From positions 1 to 64,000 of the forward strand of contig NZ_QCZD01000007.1 in NCBI RefSeq assembly GCF_003075045.1: a stretch of DNA of 64,000 bases, in the 5' to 3' direction. The notes below the pieces were generated by a model. The model saw only the letters and a list, made by a program, of their open reading frames with translations, did not search any database and had not been told where the DNA came from. The position numbers and the translations under genes were made by a program. Positions within the stretch are counted from its first letter, which is position 1, and each line of letters opens with the position of its first letter. This document shows, one piece after another, positions 45,266 through 54,203 of the stretch. Source of the stretch: Maribacter litoralis. Lineage in GTDB: Bacteria > Bacteroidota > Bacteroidia > Flavobacteriales > Flavobacteriaceae.

Positions 45266-46097
45266 AGTTCTAAAAGCAGGTTTTTATACCACCGTTCAAG
45301 ATTCTGGTAGATTTTATTATAGAAATAAGGGTGTGCCAGTCTCTGGGGTAATGGACGACATGTCTGTTTTTAAAGTGAATTCTTTACTGGAGAATAAAGT
45401 GACGGATGCAGTATTGGAAATTACCATGACGGGACCAACATTGGTTTTCGAAGAAGAAACATATATGGTACTTGGCGGAGCTGAAATGTCTGCAACCTTA
45501 AATAATTCACCCATTCAAAATTATAAGGTTTACCTTATAGAAGTGGGTGATGTGCTTTCTTTTGGTCGCTTGGAAAAAGGCTTCAGGTCTTATTTGGCCG
45601 TTAAAGGAGGATTTAAGACCAAAGAGGTATTGGGCAGTAGATCATATTATAAACCGATAACCAAATTCAATAGGTTAGTTGATAATGATGTGGTGCCATT
45701 TTCTCCACAGAAAGAGTTTCAACCTAAGATTTCAGAAATTAAGGTAGCATCTTTTTTAGATAGGTCTGTGCTAGAGGTAAGCAAAGGTCCGGAGTTTGAT
45801 CTGTTGAACGATCGACAACTTGAGGAGATTTTTTCAAAAACTTTTACTGTTGCTCATGAAAATAACAGAATGGCATATCAAATTACCGAAACCATAACAT
45901 CACACTCAATTTCAATGCTAACGTCTGCAACAATTCCTGGAACGGTTCAACTCACACCTGCCGGAAAATTGATTGTTTTAATGAAAGACGGTCAAACTAC
46001 TGGTGGCTATCCAAGAGCGGTTCAATTGACCGATAAGGCAATCTGTATTTTAGCACAAAAGAAAGGCGGAGACGCAATAAGTTTTAAATTGGTGTAA
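45258..46097 (+). CDS. pxpC: 5-oxoprolinase subunit PxpC (KipA family)
   Basis: A 279-residue protein of the KipA/Allophanate hydrolase subunit 2 family. TVQDSGRFYYRNKGVPVSG opens the domain, ALNELLEN-type helices and LGGAEMSATLNN follow, and DGQTTGGYPRAVQLT lies near the end. It completes the ATP-dependent 5-oxoprolinase with PxpA and PxpB. It is the last gene of the operon; no strong hairpin follows before the ilv promoter about 20 bases on. Confidence 0.92.
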   Translation: MLKVLKAGFYTTVQDSGRFYYRNKGVPVSGVMDDMSVFKVNSLLENKVTDAVLEITMTGPTLVFEEETYMVLGGAEMSATLNNSPIQNYKVYLIEVGDVLSFGRLEKGFRSYLAVKGGFKTKEVLGSRSYYKPITKFNRLVDNDVVPFSPQKEFQPKISEIKVASFLDRSVLEVSKGPEFDLLNDRQLEEIFSKTFTVAHENNRMAYQITETITSHSISMLTSATIPGTVQLTPAGKLIVLMKDGQTTGGYPRAVQLTDKAICILAQKKGGDAISFKLV

Positions 46098-46118
46098 TTT
46101 GATACTTTTTACGTCGAT

Positions 46119-46150
46119 TTTGTTAAGGGGTTAATTTTGACCTATTTTTT
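46119..46150 (+). promoter_or_regulatory. Putative promoter of the ilv leader
   Basis: TTTG at 46119-46122 and TATTTTTT at 46143-46150 (one base off TAnnTTTG) are spaced by 20 bases, the usual spacing in this phylum. Transcription would start near 46157, about ten bases before the leader peptide ATG. An alternative -7, TACTATTG at 46154-46161, has poorer spacing. Confidence 0.5.
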
Positions 46151-46165
46151 CACTACTATTGTAAT

Positions 46166-46222
46166 ATGAAATTATCAAACCTAAATATTGAAGTAGTCAT
46201 TGTCATTCCTAACCGGAATTGA
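46166..46222 (+). CDS. ilv operon leader peptide (18 aa)
   Basis: The frame encodes MKLSNLNIEVVIVIPNRN followed by TGA. Eight of 18 residues are Leu, Ile or Val, with six of seven consecutive codons 46187-46207 being Ile or Val (I-E-V-V-I-V-I). It sits between a promoter and an intrinsic terminator ahead of ilvD. This is the classical arrangement of transcription attenuation: slow decoding when branched-chain aminoacyl-tRNAs are scarce leaves the ribosome on these codons and changes RNA folding downstream. Expression of the peptide is inferred. Confidence 0.75.
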   Translation: MKLSNLNIEVVIVIPNRN

Positions 46223-46281
46223 TATAGCTTTTCATTGTATGGAAAAACCTGTATCAGATTTATTTGATGCAGGTTTTTTTT
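46220..46281 (+). terminator. ilv attenuator: terminator with competing antiterminator
   Basis: The terminator pairs 46243-46256 (AAAAACCTGTATCA) with 46265-46278 (TGATGCAGG then T's), one G-U pair, 8-base loop, and eight T at 46274-46281. The competing segment TGATATAG (46220-46227) begins at the leader stop codon and pairs with CTGTATCA (46249-46256), eight pairs with one G-U, using the same left arm. A ribosome at the stop would cover it and allow termination. A ribosome stalled on the Ile/Val codons would leave it free and allow read-through. Confidence 0.75.
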
Positions 46282-46434
46282 GTGGTTTACTATGAATATG
46301 GAACAGTTTTAAAGTATTGAATATGATATATGATGATTGTTTAAATACCTGATTTTAAATTGTTTAAGTAGTTTTTTGTTAAAATGAATTTGTATTGACC
46401 ATTATTGTTAAAAACTGAAATTTTTATAAACTTT

Positions 46435-46442
46435 TATCTTTG
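46435..46442 (+). promoter_or_regulatory. Possible second -7 element between attenuator and ilvD
   Basis: TATCTTTG is a perfect TAnnTTTG, 46 bases before the ilvD ATG and downstream of the attenuator. The nearest TTG upstream (46405-46407) gives 27 bases of spacing, so it is weak as a promoter. If active it would supply attenuator-independent ilv expression. The rest of 46282-46488 shows nothing else. Confidence 0.3.
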
Positions 46443-46488
46443 GTTTAACGGTATTAGAAAATCAAGATAAGCATACGAGATTTATATT

Positions 46489-48165
46489 ATGGAATTAAAT
46501 AAATACAGTAAAAATGTTACTCAAGATCCAACACAACCAGCAGCGCAAGCAATGCTATATGCAATTGGTTTTAAAGATGAGGATTTTAATAAGCCATTAG
46601 TTGGTATTGCAAGTACAGGTTATGAAGGTAATCCTTGTAATATGCACTTAAATGATTTAGCAAAGTTGGTTAAAGAGGGGGTTAACTCTAAAGAAACTGT
46701 AGGTTTAATTTTTAATACTATTGGTGTTAGTGATGGTATTTCTATGGGTACACCAGGAATGCGTTTTTCATTACCATCAAGGGATATTATTGCAGATTCT
46801 ATGGAAACTGTAGTTCAAGGAATGTCTTATGATGCACTGGTGACAGTTGTAGGATGCGATAAGAATATGCCAGGTGCATTAATGGCAATGTTACGTTTAA
46901 ACCGTCCTGCTATTTTAGTATATGGAGGAACTATAGCATCTGGTTGTCATGAGGATAGAAAGTTAGATATTGTATCTGCATTTGAGGCATGGGGTGAGAA
47001 AGTAGCTGGTACTATGGATGAAAAAAACTATAAATCCATTATTAAAAAATCGATTCCGGGAGCTGGAGCTTGTGGCGGTATGTATACGGCAAATACAATG
47101 GCTTCTGCAATAGAAGCTCTAGGAATGTCTATGCCATATAATTCTTCTAACCCTGCAATCAGCAATAATAAAGAAGAAGAGTGCATTGCAGCTGGAAAGC
47201 AAATGCGTATTCTTATTGAAAAAGATATTAAACCTCTAGATATTGTAACACGTAAGTCTTTAGAGAATGCTATTCGTTTGGTAACCATTATGGGAGGTTC
47301 TACCAATGCAGTATTACATTTCTTAGCAATTGCAAGAGCGGCAGATATAGATTTTACGCTAAAAGATTTTCAGCATATAAGTGATACTACCCCATTCATT
47401 GCAGATTTAAAACCTAGTGGTAAATATTTAATGGAAGATGTTCATAGAATAGGTGGTATACCAGCAGTTTTAAAATATTTGTTGAAAAATGGTCTTTTAC
47501 ATGGAGATTGTTTAACTGTAACAGGAAAGACTTTAGCGGAGAATTTAGAAAGTGTTCCAGATTTGGAAGAAGGTCAAGATGTTATTATGCCTTTAGATAA
47601 GCCAATTAAGGCAACTGGGCATCTAAGAATGTTATACGGCAATTTGGCCGAAAATGGCTCTGTAGCAAAAATTACAGGAAAAGAGGGTTTGTTGTTTAAA
47701 GGAACAGCAAAAGTATTCAATAGTGAGTATGATGCTAATGATGCTATACGAGGTGGTAAGGTAGAAAAAGGAAATGTAGTCGTCATAAGATATGAAGGTC
47801 CTAAAGGAGGCCCTGGTATGCCAGAAATGCTAAAACCTACTGCTGCTATTATGGGTGCAGGTTTAGGTAAAGATGTGGCATTGATTACAGATGGTCGTTT
47901 TTCAGGAGGTACACATGGCTTTGTAGTAGGGCATATTTCGCCAGAAGCACAAGAAGGTGGTACCATTGCTTTAGTTAAAGATGGAGATACAATTGTAATA
48001 GACGCAGAAACAAATTCAATTAATGTAGAAGTGTCTGATGAGGAATTAGCGAAACGTAAAGAAGCTTGGGTAGAGCCAGCTTTAAAGTTTAAAAAAGGAG
48101 TATTATATAAATATGCTCGTTCCGTCTCTTCTGCTGCGCAAGGTTGTGTAACCGATGAGTTTTAA
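46489..48165 (+). CDS. ilvD: Dihydroxy-acid dehydratase
   Basis: A 558-residue iron-sulfur enzyme. Cluster cysteines are in [10 protein letters not shown] (about 50), [11 protein letters not shown] (about 123) and [14 protein letters not shown] (about 195). [16 protein letters not shown] and [21 protein letters not shown] are the substrate and C-terminal signatures. It makes 2-oxoisovalerate and 2-oxo-3-methylvalerate, the third common step of Val/Ile synthesis. It is first in the ilv operon behind the leader and attenuator, a different order from E. coli. Confidence 0.95.
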   Translation: MELNKYSKNVTQDPTQPAAQAMLYAIGFKDEDFNKPLVGIASTGYEGNPCNMHLNDLAKLVKEGVNSKETVGLIFNTIGVSDGISMGTPGMRFSLPSRDIIADSMETVVQGMSYDALVTVVGCDKNMPGALMAMLRLNRPAILVYGGTIASGCHEDRKLDIVSAFEAWGEKVAGTMDEKNYKSIIKKSIPGAGACGGMYTANTMASAIEALGMSMPYNSSNPAISNNKEEECIAAGKQMRILIEKDIKPLDIVTRKSLENAIRLVTIMGGSTNAVLHFLAIARAADIDFTLKDFQHISDTTPFIADLKPSGKYLMEDVHRIGGIPAVLKYLLKNGLLHGDCLTVTGKTLAENLESVPDLEEGQDVIMPLDKPIKATGHLRMLYGNLAENGSVAKITGKEGLLFKGTAKVFNSEYDANDAIRGGKVEKGNVVVIRYEGPKGGPGMPEMLKPTAAIMGAGLGKDVALITDGRFSGGTHGFVVGHISPEAQEGGTIALVKDGDTIVIDAETNSINVEVSDEELAKRKEAWVEPALKFKKGVLYKYARSVSSAAQGCVTDEF

Positions 48166-48258
48166 ATAACACCGGCTAGATTTTATTTAACGCTAGTAGG
48201 ATTTTAATATCAGGTAATTGTAGCTCTTATATGCAATGCCTGAATTTGATTATTAATT

Positions 48259-49992
48259 ATGGAAACAGTAAAAGAGAAAAAAATAGGTACGGATTCCAAG
48301 AAAACTATAAAGATTTCTGGAGCAGAAGCAATAATTCATTGTTTGTTGGCAGAAGGTGTCGAAACAATGTACGGCTATCCTGGTGGGGCTATTATGCCCG
48401 TCTACGATGAGTTATATAAGTTTCAAGATAAATTAACGCATATTCTTACCAGACATGAACAGGGTGCTACGCACGCTGCTCAAGGGTATGCACGTGTTTC
48501 CGGTAAAGTGGGTGTTGCAATAGCAACTTCAGGTCCTGGAGCTACCAATTTAGTAACGGGTCTAGCCGATGCTCAAATAGATTCTACACCTATGGTGTGT
48601 ATCACTGGTCAGGTAACAAGACAGTTGTTGGGTACAGATGCTTTTCAAGAAACCGATATTATTGGTATTTCTACTCCTGTAACCAAATGGAATTATCAAA
48701 TTACCGAAGCTTCTGAAATTCCGGAAGTAATGGCAAAAGCCTTTTATATTGCAAAATCAGGTAGACCGGGTCCGGTATTGGTTGATATTACCAAAAATGC
48801 ACAAATAGAAGCCTTCGATTTTTCTTATGAGAAGTGTACTGCGGTAAGAAGTTATAAACCAGTGTCAAAACCGAATTCCGATGCTATACAGGCTGCTGCC
48901 GATTTAATTAATAGCGCCAAAAAGCCTTTTATAGTTTGGGGGCAAGGGGTAATTCTTGGTAGGGCGGAAGCCGAATTGAAAGAGTTAGTGGAAAAAACGG
49001 GTATTCCTGCTGCATGGACTATTATGGGTGCATCTGCATTAGATACTTCTCACCCTTTAAATGTGGGTATGGTAGGTATGCACGGTAACTACGGCCCTAA
49101 TGTACTTACAAATGAATGTGATCTTTTAATTGCAATAGGTATGCGTTTTGATGATCGTGTTACCGGTAGGTTAGAAGATTATGCCACACAAGCTAAGGTA
49201 ATTCACTTTGAAATTGACCCGGCTGAAATCAATAAAAATGTACATGCCGATGTTGCGGTTTTAGGTAATTCTAAAGAAACTTTAGGTTTGATTTTGCCAT
49301 TGTTGAATTCTAATAAGCATGAAGCATGGCATGATATCTTCAAAGAAAAGTATAAGATTGAATTTGATACCATCATAAAAAATGACATTCACCCAACCAA
49401 AGTAGGCTTAACTATGGGCGAGGTGATTGAAGAAATTAATATGGCATCCAATAACAAAGCGGTTATCGTTTCAGATGTTGGACAACATCAAATGATCGCT
49501 TGTAGATATGCTAAGTTTTCAGAATCTAAAAGTAATATCACATCTGGTGGTTTAGGTACTATGGGCTTTGCGCTTCCTGCAGCTATCGGTGCCAAAATGG
49601 GTGCTATGGATAGGGAAGTTGTAGCTATCATTGGAGATGGTGGATATCAAATGACCATTCAAGAGCTTGGTGTGATATTTCAACATAACATACCTGTAAA
49701 GATTGTAGTATTAAACAATGAGCACTTGGGAATGGTTCGTCAATGGCAAGAGTTGTTCTTTGAGAAAAGATATGCATCTACCGTAATGGTGAATCCAGAT
49801 TTTGTAAAAATTGCTGAAGGATATAGTATAGAGGCAAAACGTATTTCTGAGCGTAAGGATCTAAAATCTACCATTCAAGAAATGATGGCTTCAGATAAAC
49901 CTTATTTCTTAGAGGTAAAAGTGGAACAAGAAGATAATGTGTTCCCTATGATACCTTCTGGTGCTTCGGTCTCTGAAATTAGATTGAAGTAA
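48259..49992 (+). CDS. ilvB: Acetolactate synthase large subunit
   Basis: A 577-residue ThDP enzyme. The N-terminal pyrimidine-binding domain has YGYPGGAIMPVYDELY with the catalytic glutamate in RHEQGATHAAQGYAR. A central FAD-binding domain follows. The C-terminal domain has IIGDGGYQMTIQELG...NN, which binds ThDP-Mg. It condenses two pyruvates, or pyruvate with 2-oxobutyrate, as the first common step of branched-chain synthesis. Its regulatory partner IlvN lies two genes on, separated by a methyltransferase gene. Confidence 0.95.
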   Translation: METVKEKKIGTDSKKTIKISGAEAIIHCLLAEGVETMYGYPGGAIMPVYDELYKFQDKLTHILTRHEQGATHAAQGYARVSGKVGVAIATSGPGATNLVTGLADAQIDSTPMVCITGQVTRQLLGTDAFQETDIIGISTPVTKWNYQITEASEIPEVMAKAFYIAKSGRPGPVLVDITKNAQIEAFDFSYEKCTAVRSYKPVSKPNSDAIQAAADLINSAKKPFIVWGQGVILGRAEAELKELVEKTGIPAAWTIMGASALDTSHPLNVGMVGMHGNYGPNVLTNECDLLIAIGMRFDDRVTGRLEDYATQAKVIHFEIDPAEINKNVHADVAVLGNSKETLGLILPLLNSNKHEAWHDIFKEKYKIEFDTIIKNDIHPTKVGLTMGEVIEEINMASNNKAVIVSDVGQHQMIACRYAKFSESKSNITSGGLGTMGFALPAAIGAKMGAMDREVVAIIGDGGYQMTIQELGVIFQHNIPVKIVVLNNEHLGMVRQWQELFFEKRYASTVMVNPDFVKIAEGYSIEAKRISERKDLKSTIQEMMASDKPYFLEVKVEQEDNVFPMIPSGASVSEIRLK

Positions 49993-50013
49993 GAAATGCA
50001 TTAAGGCAATCTC

Positions 50014-50592
50014 ATGAACGATACCAACATACAGGATATTCCAAAAATTCATAATGAAATAACTCGTAAATCTGAGGAAATCGGATTTTCGATGCCGTCA
50101 GATTTGTATGTAGGTAGCTTCCTTAAAACCTTAATTGCTTCTAAACCAAACGGACATTTTTTAGAAATAGGTACCGGCATTGGTCTTAGTCTGTCTTGGA
50201 TGGTTGAGGGTATGGATGCTGATTCTAAATTGATATCAGTAGATAACGATGAAGAGCTAACCACTATCGCAAATAATTATTTTGGAAAAGATGATAGGGT
50301 TGAACTTATTTGTAAAGATGGTACTGAATGGATAAAGGAATATACTGGTGAGCAATTCGATTTAATTTTTGCCGATGCATGGCCAGGAAAGTATAGTGAG
50401 ATCGATGAGGTTTTAAATTTAGTTAAGTTTGGCGGATTTTACATTATAGATGATATGACAAAACAGCCTAATTGGCCAGAAGGTCATGAGGATAATGTAA
50501 TTGCATTAACCGAATATTTGGAACAACGCAAAGATTTACAACTGACAAAAATGAACTGGTCTACCGGTTTAATTATGGCAGTAAAGAAGTAG
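50014..50592 (+). CDS. Class I SAM-dependent methyltransferase inside the ilv operon
   Basis: A 192-residue protein with the Rossmann methyltransferase core: FLEIGTGIGLSLSWM (SAM glycine loop), ISVDNDEEL (acidic loop), LICKDGTEW, and FDLIFADAWPGKY followed by YYIIDDM-like strands. It resembles small O-methyltransferases. It lies 21 bases after ilvB and 64 bases before ilvN, on the same strand. Its reaction and any link to branched-chain metabolism are unknown; it may be a hitchhiking gene. Confidence 0.8.
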   Translation: MNDTNIQDIPKIHNEITRKSEEIGFSMPSDLYVGSFLKTLIASKPNGHFLEIGTGIGLSLSWMVEGMDADSKLISVDNDEELTTIANNYFGKDDRVELICKDGTEWIKEYTGEQFDLIFADAWPGKYSEIDEVLNLVKFGGFYIIDDMTKQPNWPEGHEDNVIALTEYLEQRKDLQLTKMNWSTGLIMAVKK

Positions 50593-50656
50593 TATAGATT
50601 AATAATAATGATACCATAAAATCCTTTTAGCAAAAAGGAATAGGTAATTGAAGCTT

Positions 50657-51175
50657 ATGGAAAATAAATGGTTTACAATTTCGGTATATTCAGAAAATAA
50701 TGTAGGATTACTGAATAGAATATCGGGTATATTTTTAAAAAGACATATCAATATAGAGAGTTTAAACGTCTCTAAATCAGAAATTGACGATGTTTCTAAA
50801 TTTACGATCGTAGCACATACCACAGAGAAATGGGTGCATAATATTGTCGGTCAGATCGAAAAGCAAATAGAGGTGATCAAAGCATTTTACCATACCGATG
50901 ATGAAACTATTTATCAAGAATCTGCTTTGTTCAAAATAGCATCGGGATTGTTATTCGATGAACGTCAAATTCAAAATATTATAAAAGATAATAATGCACA
51001 GATTGTCACGGTTTCTAGAGATTTCTTCGTTATCGCCAAAAGCGGAAGAAGAAATGAGATTGATGACATGCACGATGAATTAAAACCTTATGGTATTATG
51101 CAGTTTGTGCGTTCCGGTAGAATTTCGGTTACGAAAGATGTAATGGATATTTCTGCAATACTTAAAGAATTTTAA
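50657..51175 (+). CDS. ilvN: Acetolactate synthase small (regulatory) subunit
   Basis: The start is placed at ATG 50657 (MENKWFTISVYSENN); the in-frame TTG at 50648 would add three residues. The 172-residue protein has an N-terminal ACT domain (GLLNRISGIFLKRHINIESLNVSKSEID, about 14-75) and the C-terminal regulatory domain (IIKDNNAQIVTVSRDFFVI). It binds valine and controls the IlvB catalytic subunit. It lies 41 bases before ilvC. Confidence 0.92.
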   Translation: MENKWFTISVYSENNVGLLNRISGIFLKRHINIESLNVSKSEIDDVSKFTIVAHTTEKWVHNIVGQIEKQIEVIKAFYHTDDETIYQESALFKIASGLLFDERQIQNIIKDNNAQIVTVSRDFFVIAKSGRRNEIDDMHDELKPYGIMQFVRSGRISVTKDVMDISAILKEF

Positions 51176-51216
51176 TAAACGAGAATCATATAAATAATTA
51201 ATAAAGTAAAAACAAA

Positions 51217-52692
51217 ATGGCCAATTATTTTAATACGCTATCATTAAGAGATCAATTAACGCAACTTGGAAAATGCCGCTTCATGGATTCGTCTGAGTTC
51301 GCTGATGGTGTAAATGCTTTAAAAGGCAAAAAAATTGTTATCGTAGGTTGTGGTGCACAAGGTCTAAACCAAGGTCTGAACATGAGAGATTCTGGTTTAG
51401 ATATAGCCTATACACTTCGTGATGCTGCTATAAAGGAAAAAAGACAATCTTTTATCAATGCAACCGAAAATGGTTTTACGGTAGGTACTTACGAAGAGTT
51501 GATCCCTACTGCCGATGTTGTTATTAACCTTACGCCAGACAAGCAACATACTGCTGTAGTTGGTGCGGTAATGCCATTAATGAAAAAAGGGGCCACCCTT
51601 TCATACTCTCATGGTTTCAATATTGTTGAAGAGGGTACACAAGTACGTGAAGATCTTACGGTAATTATGGTTGCTCCAAAGAGTCCAGGGTCAGAAGTTA
51701 GAGAAGAATATAAAAGAGGTTTTGGTGTACCAACATTGATCGCAGTTCACCCAGAAAATGATCCAGAAGGTAAAGGTTTGGCACAGGCAAAAGCTTATGC
51801 AGCTGGTACAGGTGGGCATAGAGCTGGAGTTTTAGAATCTTCATTTGTTGCTGAGGTAAAGTCAGATTTAATGGGTGAGCAGACCATTCTTTGTGGTTTA
51901 TTGCAAACAGGTTCTATTCTTTGTTTTGATAAAATGGTAGAGAAAGGAATTGATGCCGGTTACGCCTCAAAACTAATTCAGTACGGATGGGAAACCATAA
52001 CTGAGGGTATGAAGTATGGTGGTATTACTCATATGATGGACCGTCTTTCAAATCCTGCTAAAATTAAGGCTTTTGAATTATCAGAAGAATTAAAGGATAT
52101 TATGCGTCCGTTGTTTCAAAAGCATATGGATGATATTATGACCGGTCATTTCTCTAAAACGATGATGGAAGATTGGGCAAATGATGACAAAAACCTTTTG
52201 ACATGGAGAGCTGCTACTGGCGAAACTGCCTTTGAAAAGACTCCTGCAGGTGATCAAGAAATTACAGAGCAAGAGTTTTATGATAACGGAGTGCTTATGG
52301 TAGCCATGGTTAGAGCTGGTGTAGAATTGGCTTTTGAAGCAATGACAGAATCAGGAATTATAGCCGAGTCTGCTTACTACGAATCTTTACACGAAACTCC
52401 GTTGATTGCGAACACAATTGCTCGTAAAAAATTGTTTGAAATGAACCGTGTAATCTCAGATACGGCTGAATATGGTTGTTATTTATTTGATCATGCATGT
52501 AAGCCTTTATTGACTGATTTCATGAAGGATATAGATACAGACGTAATTGGTAAAAATTTCTCTGCAGATATAGATAACGATGTGGACAACGCTCAGTTGA
52601 TAGCAGTGAACAAAGCATTACGTGAACATCCGGTAGAAATAGTTGGTGCGCGTTTACGTGAGTCAATGACAGCAATGAAGCCTATAGTATAA
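51217..52692 (+). CDS. ilvC: Ketol-acid reductoisomerase, class II
   Basis: A 491-residue protein, the length of the class II (enterobacterial-type) enzymes with a duplicated C-terminal domain. [20 protein letters not shown] binds [22 protein letters not shown] and [10 protein letters not shown] hold the Mg-binding acids. The second domain copy runs from about 355 to the end. It isomerises and reduces acetolactate and acetohydroxybutyrate, the second common step. A structured non-coding stretch separates it from ilvA. Confidence 0.95.
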   Translation: MANYFNTLSLRDQLTQLGKCRFMDSSEFADGVNALKGKKIVIVGCGAQGLNQGLNMRDSGLDIAYTLRDAAIKEKRQSFINATENGFTVGTYEELIPTADVVINLTPDKQHTAVVGAVMPLMKKGATLSYSHGFNIVEEGTQVREDLTVIMVAPKSPGSEVREEYKRGFGVPTLIAVHPENDPEGKGLAQAKAYAAGTGGHRAGVLESSFVAEVKSDLMGEQTILCGLLQTGSILCFDKMVEKGIDAGYASKLIQYGWETITEGMKYGGITHMMDRLSNPAKIKAFELSEELKDIMRPLFQKHMDDIMTGHFSKTMMEDWANDDKNLLTWRAATGETAFEKTPAGDQEITEQEFYDNGVLMVAMVRAGVELAFEAMTESGIIAESAYYESLHETPLIANTIARKKLFEMNRVISDTAEYGCYLFDHACKPLLTDFMKDIDTDVIGKNFSADIDNDVDNAQLIAVNKALREHPVEIVGARLRESMTAMKPIV

Positions 52693-52719
52693 GGTTTTAA
52701 AGATTAAGTAAACTTACTG

Positions 52720-52798
52720 ATTGTCCGGTTGGGTATGTTCAAAGCTGCAAGCTGAATTTCTGTTGCAGATTTCACTGAACATTACTTAAGCGGACAAT
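52720..52798 (+). ncRNA. Three-tier foldable element between ilvC and ilvA
   Basis: Three nested perfect pairings lie in 79 bases: ATTGTCCG (52720-52727) with CGGACAAT (52791-52798), TGTTCA (52736-52741) with TGAACA (52776-52781), and CTGCAA (52745-52750) with TTGCAG (52763-52768). They are separated by internal loops of 8/9 and 3/7 bases. No U-run follows, so it is not an intrinsic terminator. It could be a cis-acting RNA controlling ilvA, a processing site, or a small palindromic repeat element. I do not recognise it as a known riboswitch class. Confidence 0.45.
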
Positions 52799-52847
52799 TT
52801 ATGTTTTATACATTTATGAATAATGTACCACTAGTAAAAAAAATGAT

Positions 52848-54113
52848 ATGAGGGGTAACAAACCGGCATACTTTCCTGTATTAGATGATGTTTTACAAGC
52901 AGCACAGACTATTTCTGAAATTTCTGAAGAAACTCCATTAACAGATAGTATTAGATTATCAAAACAATTTGATTGTCAAATTCGCTTAAAACGAGAAGAT
53001 TTACAACGGGTAAGATCATATAAAATTCGGGGAGCATTTAATAAGATCAGTTCTTTGACCAATGAAGAAAGAAATAAAGGGGTTATTTGTGCCAGTGCTG
53101 GTAACCATGCCCAAGGCGTTGCTTTTGCTTGTTGTCATTTAAAGATAAAGGGTACAATTTATATGCCATCTGTAACACCAAAACAAAAAGTAGAGCAAAC
53201 TAAGCTTTTTGGTGGCGAATGGGTAGATGTAGTTTTACAGGGCGATACATTTGATGATTCATCACAAGCAGCTAAAATTTACGGTGATAAAACGGGTAAA
53301 ATATTTGTGCACCCTTTTGATGACCCTAAAATTATTGAAGGTCAGGCTACGGTTGGTCTTGAGCTTATTGAGCAGGCAAAAAAGCCAATTGATTATCTTT
53401 TTGTTTGTATAGGTGGAGGCGGATTGGCATCTGGACTAATAAGTGTATTTAGTCAACTATCGCCGAGTACTAAAATTATTGGGGTTGAACCTAAAGGAGC
53501 GCCCTCTATGAAAACGGCCATAGATTCAGGTAAAGTGGTGGCTTTAGAGAAAATCGATAAATTCATTGATGGTGCTGCTGTAAAGCAGGTGGGCAGTTTA
53601 ACTTATCCTATTTGTAATTATTATTTGGATAACATGATTACTGTTGATGAAGGAAAAGTGTGCCAAACCATTCTAGATCTCTATAATAGAGATGCTATTG
53701 TGGTAGAACCTGCAGGGGCATTATCCATAGCGGCCTTAGATGAGTACAAAGATGAAATAGTTGGTAAGAACGTGGTCTGTATAATAGGTGGCAGCAATAA
53801 CGATATCACAAGAACGGCCGAAATAAAAGAGAGAGCCTTATTGTATGGTAAGTTAAAGCACTACTTTATTATCAGGTTCCCTCAAAGGCCAGGTGCATTA
53901 AAGGAGTTTGTTGTAGATATTTTAGGACCTACGGATGATATTACCCATTTTGAATATTCCAAAAAGTCGAGCAGGGAAAATGCTCCAGCTGTAGTTGGTA
54001 TAGAATTGAAGCATCCAGATGATTTAAAACCATTGATAGAACGTATGAAAAATAACAATTTCTATGGTGATTATATAAATGATAAACCAGACTTGTTTGA
54101 GTATTTGGTTTAA
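52848..54113 (+). CDS. ilvA: Threonine dehydratase (biosynthetic)
   Basis: A 421-residue PLP enzyme. The lysine in RSYKIRGAFNKIS forms the Schiff base, SAGNHAQGVAFAC contacts the substrate, and GGGGLASGLI binds the phosphate. The C-terminal part (about 330-421: FIIRFPQRPGALKEFVVDIL) is a single ACT-like regulatory domain, so isoleucine feedback is likely. It makes 2-oxobutyrate, the Ile precursor. A 16-codon frame (52801-52851) overlaps its ATG as ATGA and could couple translation. It is the last gene of the ilv operon. Confidence 0.93.
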   Translation: MRGNKPAYFPVLDDVLQAAQTISEISEETPLTDSIRLSKQFDCQIRLKREDLQRVRSYKIRGAFNKISSLTNEERNKGVICASAGNHAQGVAFACCHLKIKGTIYMPSVTPKQKVEQTKLFGGEWVDVVLQGDTFDDSSQAAKIYGDKTGKIFVHPFDDPKIIEGQATVGLELIEQAKKPIDYLFVCIGGGGLASGLISVFSQLSPSTKIIGVEPKGAPSMKTAIDSGKVVALEKIDKFIDGAAVKQVGSLTYPICNYYLDNMITVDEGKVCQTILDLYNRDAIVVEPAGALSIAALDEYKDEIVGKNVVCIIGGSNNDITRTAEIKERALLYGKLKHYFIIRFPQRPGALKEFVVDILGPTDDITHFEYSKKSSRENAPAVVGIELKHPDDLKPLIERMKNNNFYGDYINDKPDLFEYLV

Positions 54114-54203
54114 ACTACTTTTAATATGTTAGACTGCGTAGCTAACAATTTATAATGCGACCCATATTACATGTATCAACGATTGTACTAAAAAGGTAAA
54201 GAA

